NCBI GenBank assembly: GCA_025200525.1
Contig: JANUSC010000374.1
Location: 1 to 64,000, forward strand
DNA length: 64,000 bases
Direction: 5' to 3'
Source: Camellia lanceoleosa
Lineage: Eukaryota; Streptophyta; Magnoliopsida; Ericales; Theaceae
Positions 22,137 through 32,535 of the stretch are shown in pieces (position 1 is the stretch's first letter; every line of letters begins with the position of its first letter). A program made the position numbers and the translations under genes. The notes under the pieces were generated by a model. The model was not told where the DNA came from. It saw only the letters and a list, made by a program, of their open reading frames with translations, and searched no databases.

Positions 22137-22739
22137 CATGATTTCATTCATTAAAAGCTTAGCAAGCCTCTCTTTCTCTCAAAATGATCAAAATTTTACA
22201 AAACCCGAGGAATTACTTCCTCTTCGTTTTCATCACCACAGTGTTCGAAAAAAGGGGTTTTATGAAAAGCTTAGGTCATTACAATTCAAGGCACAAGAGA
22301 GCAGGCGGTATGCACTGTCGTTCCATTCACATCCTCTGGCACGGCTGACTCAAATAGCAACAAATTCGACACATGATAGCCGCAGCTGTTTCATTCAGAT
22401 TTGGTGGTATAACCGGCTCCTCGGCAGCAACAGGCTCAAACAGCAAAAGCAACTAATTACAAGACAAAACGGTGTTTGAGGCAACAACCCCAAAATCACC
22501 TAGTATACTATACAAGAGGGACTGACTCATTACAACAAGACAGACCTTGTAAGCAAAAGGACTGACTCAAGACAATAAGACAGACTCAAAACAAAACAAA
22601 AGACTCACTCGACACCCAAGTCAGGATTTACAAAACTAGCGTTGGCAGGTGCTCAAAAATGCGTGCCAAACGCCACATCAAAAAATGTACCAGACACTGC
22701 CCGCAGGCGGTTCACCTTCTGATTACATACTTGCAGCAT
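22137..22739 (-). other. Non-coding stretch between gag remnant and post-pol block (left)
   Basis: This occupies the place where pol should be. It shows no RT, RNase H or integrase similarity in any frame. It is conserved with 38299-38890, so the loss of pol predates the two-unit structure. No feature beyond GACTGACTCA-like short repeats (22510-22610). Confidence 0.7.
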
Positions 22740-23633
22740 CTGTATCCTCAAAATCCAACAACTGAGTGGTGACGGACTTTGCTGAGGTGGGTGGGAGGAT
22801 AACCTCGTTGTTAATCAAATCTTGCACCTCGTGCCGGAGGCGAAAACAATTGTCGGTAGCATGGCCAGTCTGTTGGTGGTACGACAAGATCTTGGCAGGT
22901 CATGAGTATCGTGGAGATTCTTCGAGAGGCCGAGGCTCCTGGGGTTTAAGGTGTCCCTCTCGGCAAGGATTTGAAGTACCTTGGACAATGGCATGTAGAG
23001 AGCATGGAAGACACTGCGCCCTCGGCGCAGGTACTTTGGAGCCTGAGCACTCTTGCTAGATGCACTAGCAAACGGATCGGCGGGTGCGGCCTTGGGTTTC
23101 TGATCCTTTCCGGATGCAAGGCTAGGAGGGGGAAGAACTGTTCTGGCATGACGGGGCCTATCCCGATTCTCTGATTGACTGGAATTGCCCTCGGGCAGAG
23201 TGGGGAAAGCATCCTCCACAGCTTTTGACATAACTGCAGATATCTGTTGCTTGTTCATTCCCCCGGCTTTCAAAGCCTCTACTGCCCACAGCAGTTGTTC
23301 GATGGGGTCGGCATCTGTCTTCATCTAGCCTTTATCTCTGGCCTCGGCCTGATCTAGAGTTTGGTTTGATGCTTCGTTGCCATAGCTGGAGGCCATCTCC
23401 GGTTGGCCGAGTTCAATTACAATTCGTCCCAGTAGCGGGGGCTCTTGGGGTATAAAGCCTCCGGCATATGGTACGGCTGGTGGCGAAACAGACATTCCAT
23501 AGGCGAGATCCGCCACGGACCTTTGAAGATCACCTATCGTTCCCATTAGTTCAAATGTAGTAGGCTCGCGAGCCTGATATAGTTGAGGGGTCCAAATTGG
23601 ATGTGCGGCAGGCGACCTGGGTGGATGCGGCAT
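22740..23633 (-). pseudogene. Truncated gag remnant, left internal region
   Basis: On the minus strand the frame runs from 23633 (MPHPPRSPAAHPIW) through QRSVADLAYGMS, an in-frame TAG at 23327-23325, then MKTDADPIEQLLWAVEALKAG and a Ser/Pro/Lys-rich stretch. After frame changes come FHALYMPLSKVLQIL and, near 22880-22800, YHQQTGHATDNC followed by FRLRHEVQDL. The last part is the His-x4-Cys half of the Tat/gypsy gag C-terminus and its usual continuation. The capsid middle is missing. The same TAG is present at the equivalent place on the right (39475-39473), so it was inherited. Gag forms the particle in active elements; this one could not. Confidence 0.75.
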
Positions 23634-24399
23634 GTCAGCAGTAGTTTCATCCTACGGGGTAATTCCTTGACTCAACGCGGCCGTCATGACCACGATCTCT
23701 TCTAAATTCTGTGTCATGTTCAATCCTGTCTCAGCAAAGAGAAGACGCTAGCTGTTCTGGATCGACCCTCTGAACCTCTGAACTGAAATAGAAAACAAGT
23801 AGTATTTCAGCCCCAAACAGATCAAACACGGGTGTAGTCGAACAATCGACACTCTATCTTGAACATCGTTCCCGTAATCACTATTCAAATCGAATCGATA
23901 CCCGCAGACACCTGGTGATTCTCAACAACATCGACATCGTGCCCTCGGGCGGATACCCAAACTTGCGGTGATATATATGCGTTCGCAGAGATACACTCTA
24001 AAAGCACATAATGTAAAAGAGAGCCAATACACCCCTATGTTGGGGTAGGGTTTCGTCCTATTTTGTCGAGCTAGGGTTTCACCGACGCAGATGGTTTCAA
24101 ACAACCTATATCGGGTAAGCAACATGTCCTAATTTGGAATGGTCACTATGGATTTCGATATGCACTAGGTCGAATGGTCAAGGGTGCCCCAGAAACCGGG
24201 TTTGTGTTCTACATCGGCAGAGCCCGCAACCGGTCGACCTTATGGCATGCTTTGACAAAGACAAACCTCCAAGAAACCGCCAGGGAATAGCAGATGGCCA
24301 ACACGGTGTCCTAGGCGTACCAATGCACATGCAATGCAAAGAAACACATAAGTGTAGTCAAAACAGGATATCACGAGTTCGAGTCAAGCTCTCTACAAC
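23634..24399 (-). other. 5' leader between primer-binding site and gag remnant (left)
   Basis: No gene was seen. This is the untranslated leader of the element, read on the minus strand. Compared with 39775-40562, bases 23850-24120 show many CTG/TCG swaps and small gaps, so the sequence here may contain consensus errors. Confidence 0.65.
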
Positions 24400-24417
24400 T
24401 CCCCAGCAGAGTCGCCA
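24400..24417 (-). other. Primer-binding site, left internal region
   Basis: The minus strand reads TGGCGACTCTGCTGGGGA, five bases after the end of LTR 2. It begins with TGG, the complement of the tRNA CCA end. TGGCGACTC...GGGGA is the type of site used by Tat/Ogre elements, usually credited to tRNA-Arg. The tRNA identity was not verified here. Confidence 0.85.
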
Positions 24418-25699
24418 GAAACAGTAACACGTCCGCGAGGGGACCTAGCGGGTTACAGTTCGGACTCTCCTGCTTTGTTTGTTGCGGTTCTAAATCTGAA
24501 CCAAAGAGTCCAACTCTGGCAAATCGTTTTGAAGAAAAACAGATTTTTGAAAAAGTAGTGCCAAACATGGACTGCTTTGCCAGATTACAGAGTCGCCACC
24601 TAAATATTTAAAATGGGAAATTTAGGAAACCCTGACTCGATGCCGAAGGCCACATGTCCGTCATCACCAAAGTGGTCTTGGCTCGGGAGCTTGGGTACGA
24701 CGATCGAAGGTCACTATGAGCACCTTTCGCCTCGTCCAAGACCGGCCTCTACTAACCGTGATATCCGTTTTTGAAAACATTACATGCTCTTATTCCAATT
24801 ATTAGCCTAGAATTACTATGTTATGCGCGCAGCAAACAAGTATAGACTAGATTGCCTAATTTGGAAATAAACATTGCATATCCGTTCGTTTTGAAAATAG
24901 TTTTGAAATTGCTACTCGCGAGTAGGCTAAAACACAGATTTCAACGAGTTTTTCCAACTCAAGCAATCCAACCTCCATCCACAGGCACTCAAACAGTTTA
25001 TCTCACATAAGCACTTAGCCGCATCGTAAGCATGCTGTTATGCCAACATTCACACGCATGCGATATGCTAAAGCATAAATACTTACATTGTACTCCGTGC
25101 CAAAACAGTAAACTAGTTAGCAAACATGCATGTCCTAGTTCATGTTAAGTGGCTAATGCAACACATGCAAGATGCAACTTAGAGTAGGCTCGGCTAACCC
25201 TAAAGATGGCATGTGAAATACACTTTACTCGATGCACGTATTCAATTTGGAATTGGAAATACAATGCAGTTTGTATGATGTACCGAGCCCGATGCATATC
25301 AACAAATGCATAGATGCACGCATGCATAACATAAGGTATGCTAAAATAAACGTGCCTTAATACTAATCATTGAAAGCAGGTAAGTAAAAGGGAGAAAGAA
25401 GTGGGGGTTGGAAGACATACACACCACTCACCCACACTTATTACAAATACGCCCTCGCTCGGAGGGACCAAAAGAATAATACAAATAATTAACTACGCTA
25501 ATTAAATATTACAAATAGCCTAATTAGTTGACAAACTAACTAAATCGAGAAAAGCGAGAAACCGCCTAGGAGGAGAGCCAAATGCAAGACGTGCTCGTCT
25601 TGCTCGGAATTGCACCGCCATGCCTAGATCCTCTGTTTTCCACTCGCCTTTTCGAAAATTGCCAAAGTCTCGAACTACTTCTCAAAATCTTGGGGATAC

Positions 25700-25806
25700 C
25701 ACCGAGGGAAACACCACCATTGGTATGTGGCCACCGGCACAAAATGAACTCATCGGCTGATAACTTAATGTCGGCCGGCACTAAATGTTACCGATCGGCA
25801 CTGAAT
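25700..25806 (-). promoter_or_regulatory. Palindromic module cluster II in LTR 2
   Basis: Counterpart of 7954-8066, with CCACCGGCAC, CATCGGCTGA, GTCGGCCGGCAC and ACCGATCGGCAC. The part before 25735 is one of the patches where copies disagree by small gaps. Function is inferred from recurrence. Confidence 0.4.
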
Positions 25807-27690
25807 GTCTGCAGAACACCTGCAACTCACAGCAGCAGAGGGCAAAAACTTGCATGGCAATGTAATTCCAACAATGTATGCACCAATCATGCCCCTTATC
25901 CTATTTGTGACTCAAAGGGGGGCATGTGCCTCGATTCTCGGGCCACCAATCACGCATTCCCATGCATGATGGCCCAAAGAAGCAAGTTGTGCACTTTCAT
26001 GTCAAATGCATGTAAACCAAACAAACAAAACAAGGCCCAATTCCTATCACCAAGTCAAGGAACAAGGCGCGTATGCAAGGTGCAATGCAACCTAAGCATG
26101 TTAGCTAATATGCAACATGATCATGGCAAGACACTTATGTAAGCATGCAAGCAAACATGAGGCAATGCAAGCCAAGCAAATCATGGTCTTAAACATGATC
26201 TAGGAAACCCCAAATAGGCCTAAAATCAGTGGCCAACGATGCCCAAAAATGAAAGCCAACACGCATACACACATGCATATGTTAAGACTTAACACTTAGG
26301 CACCAAGTAAGCAACCCTCAAGCACACTTGAAAGGGGATATCATGGACACTAAGCATGCATCATAAGCTTTAAAATCATGCTATAGAATGATGTCAAATC
26401 ATGTTAAACAAGACAAGCAAATGCATGCAAAAGGGGCCAAGTATTCAAGGCTCATCAAGGAGGTAATGGACTACACTTAACACAACCATACATGGCATGC
26501 AATAGGCGACCAAAACAGAGTTTTAACACATAAAACTAAGTCCAAAGGACCACTTAGATGGCACCTAAGGGTCTCAAATTCAAAGGCATGCGTAATGGTC
26601 GAAACAAGAGGCATACAACATATGCTTTCAAAGCAATAAAGAGGCGACTTAGGCAAGCATATGAGCATGCCAAAGGGACTGAAATTACATGTTAGGTGGT
26701 TCCAAACCACCGAAATGATGCAAGAAACACAAGCTACACATTCACATACTTGAGGCGTACAAGCCCGGCAAGCCACAAATGCAAAGGAGCTATACTAAAC
26801 ATGCCAAAATCAATCCAAACGACCATGGACAGACCTAAAGCATGGCAAAATAAGCACAAAACATTCATAAGTCTCAGCCTAAATCATGCTCAAATAAAGG
26901 CTAACAACCTAAGACATGTTAAAGGCATTACAAGGCATTACATGGCAACTATGCTAAGCATGCACAAGGGACCAAAACCAACTTATAATCATGTTATATC
27001 ATGGTAAAATAAGCATGAAAAACAGTCATGGCATGCTCAACACACACTTGAACATGGGCTTCCTCAAGAGGCCAAAACTTGTCCTTTTCAAGGACAACAA
27101 GGGGAGGGGGTGGCCCTCTCCTTCTTGGGACTTCAAGGCATCAACTTCACCACTGAAATCCCTCAAGATTTTAGTGGTGAAGAGACCCAAACACCAAAAT
27201 CCCGAATCTCACCAAAATAGCTCAAAATGAGGCCCTTTTTAAGGCCTAAGGGTGGTCAAACCTCCCCAAAGCACAAAACACTCTTAACCAACAATAAAGA
27301 GGACTAAAAAATAGAAGTTTTTTGTATTAAATGCTCAGCACAAAAACAGTTCTAAACTATGCAAAAATGGGATGCAAAAATGCGGTAAAAAGGGGTAGTT
27401 TCTTACCCTTGAAGACCACCTTCACAAAGGTTGATGTTGTTGCTTCCTTGAGCTCAAATCCAAACAAAAACTTCAAGAACCAACCCTTAGAACCTCCGTA
27501 ACCGAAGGAAGGTGAAACACTAGGTGCTTGTGTGCAATAATATGGATTAAAGCACCTAGTGTAGAAACAAGAGAGGAAAAGAGAGATAGGATAGATACAC
27601 AAGTTCTAACCTAGAACCAGAGCTTCTTCTCTGTCTTTTCTCTGTAAAAATGTCTAACTCTCCTAACCTTTGAGCCAAGAGAAGAGAGCC

Positions 27691-27948
27691 CTCTCTTATA
27701 GGCAACAAAGCTTACAAGCTAAGCAAACCAAAGGCTCATCCCTCCATACACGTGTATGGAGAGGAAACAAATGCTATACAGCTGCTTCAAAATATCTCAA
27801 AAAGCAACTGAACAGTAGTCGGCAGGGCAAAATTGTCATTTTGACAAAATTGATTGCCGACCGGCACAAAATAGTGCCGACCAGCACAATATAGTGCCGA
27901 TGGCAACACCAACCAGCCGGTGGCCTCTAGCCACTGCCGGTGGTGTGT
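27691..27948 (-). promoter_or_regulatory. U3 promoter region of LTR 2
   Basis: Module cluster I (27820-27948), the perfect CCATACACGTGTATGG palindrome (27744-27759) and CCTATAAGAG (27691-27702) are arranged as in LTR 1. Confidence 0.6.
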
Positions 27949-28162
27949 GGGGATGCCTCACAAGGCATTCCCTGCCCCTCCAAGGCAAAGCACAAGTGTT
28001 TGGTGAAAAACCAGACACAAAACGGTCAAGTTCGGAGGTCCTGAGGCAAGGCGTGTAGCCGAGAACTCCGGGAACTCCAAACGAACACGAACATGGGTAA
28101 TCACCGAGTGTTCAAATGGTGACGTCCAAGTCTTGAGGACGGTCAAAAATGGGGTGTCTACA

Positions 28163-28180
28163 GTTGCCCCTCTTTGACAG
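28163..28180 (-). other. Polypurine tract, right internal region
   Basis: The minus strand reads CTGTCAAAGAGGGGCAAC directly before LTR 2, identical to 10425-10442. Confidence 0.88.
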
Positions 28181-29909
28181 AACTGGAAAGTGATAAGAAT
28201 GACGGGAGTTAATTTCAAAGTCCAGAGACGACCCATTTTTGACAAGGTCAAGACTTGGACAAACATGCAAACAAACAAGGTATCGCCGAGGGGCAAATGC
28301 AAGACAATGCAAGAAGCCGAGCATAACTTATGATCATGCAAAGAAAGCTGTAATGAAGCACGCATGCAACAATTGTAAGCTAGCATATGCCAATCTACAC
28401 TACAATGTAGAAAGGATGTAAGAGAATTATACAATTCTCAAAACGTCTCACGTGGAGGATACAATACCTGTGCGGCTCGTCCGGTTGCACCGGTCTCAAA
28501 TGAACCGTACATACAATATCGTGCCTGAAAAGAAAGTAAACTTAACAGGTACAATATCGTTAGCAATATGCATGACAATGCAATGATGAATGCAAAATGA
28601 TATGCAATATATACAAAACGAAGTATAAACAATGCAAATGATAATGCAATGCAATTGAAACAATGCAAACTAAATGCAAAGCAATCGAATCATGATTCAA
28701 TCATGAGTGGTTCGAAACCACACATATGTCAAATAGATTGATGGAAGTAACGAGTCCGTCTACTATAGAACGATGTCTGAACTATGAGTGATGTAGACGG
28801 ACACAAGAACAAGTATTGGGTGGAATGACATAAGTGGGGTGACAACCCGCTGAGGAAAGAAGAATGATCCTAATGCTGGATTCAATAATTACACTACAAT
28901 GTAATAAAAATGGATATGGCCTGTAGCCAAAACCGTATTTTGCCTAGGAAAGGCATGTATACGTACAAGCCATGTCTAACACAGAAAAGGTGCCGCCACC
29001 CTCAAACCAAGTTCATCAAGGAATAGGCGCGTACACATGCAGAACTGTGCTTCAACATGAAAAGTATGAGCACATACCAGACCAAGCTCAACAAGGAAAG
29101 GTGCAAGCCATAGATGGAAGATGATGCAGTGGATGCATATAACTAAAATGCAATATGTACAATATGCAATGGAATGGATATTTACAGAAAATGCATGACA
29201 TATGCACTATACTACAATGATGATGCATGACATATGCATGGTTTTTTTTGAAATGCATGAGATATGCAGTATTTACAATGATGCATGACAATGCAGTATG
29301 TTTTTTTTTTTGTTTTTTTTTTTTTGAAATGCATGACATATGCAATATTTAGAATGATGCATGACATATGCAGTATGATGTAATGGCTATGATTGCAGCT
29401 TTCCCTATCTTACCAACAGGGCGATATACTAGGTTGGTTCAGTATCCAGAATTGAGGCGTAGACATGCCGCCTCAACCTATGGGGCTTCCATACAGATTT
29501 CAAGCCGAGGGTATACCCCCTGGGTATTTAAACCAGACTTTAGTCTCGGAAATCCCGAACCTTTGTGTTCTAGGCATAAGCCATTCGAACTCTAGTTTTC
29601 ACTGTCCCAGTTGGTCTTCTACGAACTCACCAAGAACACGCTGGTGGCTTTACCAGACCACCGGAAGTCGTTCGGGCACGACAAACACCGAAGGAATTGC
29701 ACCTTCAGAGGATTTAAGGTCTCCTAGACCGGGATGCAATGCATGACAATGCATATTTTTTTTGAAATGCACATGATGCATGATGTTGTTTTTTTTTTTG
29801 AAATGGGCACCAACGCGCGACTTTTGGATGCATGACAATTCATGAATTTGAAATGCGCGGCAACGCGCGGCTTTGCGAATGCATGACAATGCATGAATTG
29901 GGTGTGCCG
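28181..29909 (-). other. Non-coding 3' internal region, right unit
   Basis: Counterpart of 10443-12179 with the same ATGCATGACATATGC-like short repeats (29130-29390) and T runs (29241-29248, 29301-29326). No gene was seen. Confidence 0.7.
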
Positions 29910-30560
29910 AAGCGACGAAGGTCTTGCACCTTCTGAGGATTTAAGGTCTCCTAGACCGTACGTGTTTAAGGTCTCGCCAGACTGGTCTTGGGCACAAGAC
30001 AGTGAGGTGCGCGAAATAGCGCGATGCGATGCATGCCAAATACAATGAGGTGCACCTTAATGCACCGAAGGTCTTGCACCTCCCGAGGATTTAAGGACTC
30101 CTAGACCGCGCGTGTTTAAGGTCTCGCCAGACCCGGGGCGAAAAATAATGAGGTGCGCAAAATAGCGCGATGGAATGCATGGCAAATGCAATGAGGTGCA
30201 CCTTAATGCACCGAAGGTCTTGCACCTCCCGAGGATTTAAGGCCTCCTAGACTGCGCGTGTTTAAGGTCTCGCTAGACCCAGGGCAAAAAACAATGAGGT
30301 GCACCTTAATGCACCGAAGGTCTAGCACCTCCCGAGGATTTAAGGTCTCCTAGACCGTGCGTGTTTAAGGTCTCGCCAGACCCGGGGCGAAAAACAATGA
30401 GGTGCGCAAAATAGTGCGATGGAATGCATGCCAAATGCAATGAGGTGCACCTTAATTCACCGAAGGTCTTGCACCTCCCGAGGATTTAAGGTCTCCTAGA
30501 CCGCGCGTGTTTAAGGTCTCGCCAGACCCGAGGCGAAAAACAATGAGGTGCGCAAAATAA
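29910..30560 (-). repeat. 146-bp tandem array, right internal region
   Basis: Units begin GAGGTGCGC at 30004 and 30150, then a shortened unit near 30297 lacks the AAATAGCGCG part, and another follows at 30396. The GGTCTCCTAGACC hairpin is mutated in two units (GGACTCCTAGACC, GGCCTCCTAGACT). Confidence 0.85.
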
Positions 30561-31725
30561 CGCGATGAAATGCAAAATGAGAGGCAAGATGGGGCATGCA
30601 TACCTCATGGATGCAAAATGCAAAACGAAATGCAAATGAAATGCAAAGTGAGGCACGCATACCTCAAGATGCAAAACTGAAATGGACATGAGGCACGCAT
30701 ACCTCATTAGACGGAAAATAAAATGCAAAACGAAGCACGCGTACCTCGAGATGCATTGAAATGCAAAATGAGGCACGCATACCTCGAGATGCGATGAAAT
30801 GCAAAATGAGGCACGCATACCTCATTTGAATGGAAAATGAAATGCAAAACGAGGCACGCGTACCTCGAGATGCAATGAAATGCAAAATGAGGCACGCATA
30901 CCTCATTGAATGGAAAATGAAATGCAAAACGAGGCACGCCAGACTCGAGATGCAATGAAATGCAAAATGAGGCACGATACCTCATTGAATGGAAAATGAA
31001 TGCGAACGAGGCACGCTGCACTCGAGATGCAATGAAATGCAAAATGAGGCACGATACCTCATTGAATGGAAAATGAATGCAAACGAGGCACGCAGCATTC
31101 GAGATGCAATGAAATGCAAAATGAGGCACGCATACCTCATTTGAATGGAAAATGAAATGCAAAACGAGGCACGCGTACCTCGAGATGCAATGAAATGCAA
31201 AATGAGGCACGCATACCTCATTGAATGGAAAATGAAATGCAAAACGAGGCACCCCAGCCTCGAGATGCAATGAAATGCAAAATGAGGCACGCATACCTCA
31301 TTGAATGGAAAATGAAATGCAAAACGAGGCACGCATACCTCGAGATGCAATGAAATGCAAAATGAGGCACGCATACCTCATTGAATGGAAAATGAAATGC
31401 AAAACGAGGCACGCATACCTCGAGATGCAATGAAATGCAAAATGAGGCACGCATACCTCATTGAATGGAAAATGAAATGCAAAACGAGGCACGCGTACCT
31501 CGAGATGCAATGAAATGCAAAATGAGGCACCCATACCTCATTGAATGGAAAATGAAATGCAAAACGAGGCACGCGTACGTCGAGATGCAATGAAATGCAA
31601 AATGAGGCACGCATACCTCATTGAATGGAAAATGAAATGCAAAACGAGGCACGCGTACCTCGAGATGCAATGAAATGCAAAATGAGGCATGCATACCTCA
31701 TTGAATGGAAAATGAAATGCAAGTA
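30561..31725 (-). repeat. 80-bp tandem array, right internal region (about 12 units)
   Basis: Same two-half unit as 12863-14470 but with fewer copies. Units between 30940 and 31110 repeatedly lack one or a few bases in or near the palindrome (GCACGATACC for GCACGCATACC; GCACGCTGCACTCG, GCACGCAGCATTCG). This is either local decay or a sequencing artefact. Open frames across it are not genes. Confidence 0.92.
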
Positions 31726-32022
31726 TGACACGCATGCCACACGAAAATGCAAAACGGTGCAAGTCTCAAGGGACGTGCAAGACGGCGCGATGCGACGCAC
31801 CGGACAATGTGATGGATGCGTGCAACGCACACGGGGCAACTTTTGAATCTTGTAAAAGACAAAAGGATACAATCTTTGCATGAATCTGAGTGCCACGCAC
31901 AAAAGACACGGTCCGAGGTCAAAACGGAGGCCAGTTGAGCATCGGGGATTGACTTTCTTGCACTTTCTTGAGCTATGAAGACCAGAAACTGCCCACATGG
32001 CCTAAACAAGGCTGTGGGAACA

Positions 32023-32175
32023 TCACCGGCTGGACTAGGTGGCCACTGGCTGGCCACAGGCTGCATAGAAGTTTCACCGGCACAATATTGCGCCGACCGG
32101 CACAAAATAGTGCCGACTGGCCAAAAGTTGCTGATCGGGGACAGTTTTGACATTTCACCTCGGGTCTTTTAAAAT
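32023..32175 (+). promoter_or_regulatory. Promoter of antisense PMD gene B with module cluster III
   Basis: CACCGGCTGG, CACCGGCACAATATTG, GCGCCGACCGGCAC and GTGCCGACTGG modules are followed by TTTTAAAATAGG (32167-32178) and a longer CT repeat (32224-32246) than in gene A. Confidence 0.5.
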
Positions 32176-32535
32176 AGGGTTTCCAACCCTATTTTCTCAC
32201 TTCTCCACCGCCGAAAATCAACTCTCTCTCTCTCTCTCTCTCTCTAGAGCTTTTTCTCTCCTCATTTCGCCGTTTCTTTGTGTTTTTGCGCCATTTTCAT
32301 CATTCGATTCGCGAAGTTCACTGCGTTTCGCACATTTTCAACCGAACAAATCTTTGCTTCGGTGCCACTTTTGCTATTTCCACTTTTTCAGGACTTGTTC
32401 CCCTCGGTTTCCTCTTCATTTTCGTGCCTTTTCATCTCCCGGCCTTTCCAGCCATTTTCGGCCCGCTCGGGGTTGACTTTTTCGGTTGGCTTTCCGCATT
32501 CCGGCTTTTCCGGCCATTTTCTCACTACCATTGCC

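Larger units (their letters stand above)
24423..28162 (-). repeat. LTR 2, middle LTR of the compound element
   Basis: This 3,740-bp LTR is shared by the two units. It is the 5' LTR of the left unit and 3' LTR of the right unit. Its terminal TGTTACA has mutated to TGTTACT at the left edge. It agrees with LTR 3 against LTR 1 at every diagnostic site I compared along its length. It is non-coding. Confidence 0.92.

Noticed and set aside
22137..22740. Hidden pol remnant in the compound element
   Set aside because: No RT, RNase H or integrase motif in any frame, and the same pol-less sequence occurs in both units.
24423..28162. Middle LTR as an independent insertion
   Set aside because: It has no target duplication of its own. 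A polypurine tract lies on one side and a primer-binding site on the other, which places it inside the compound structure.
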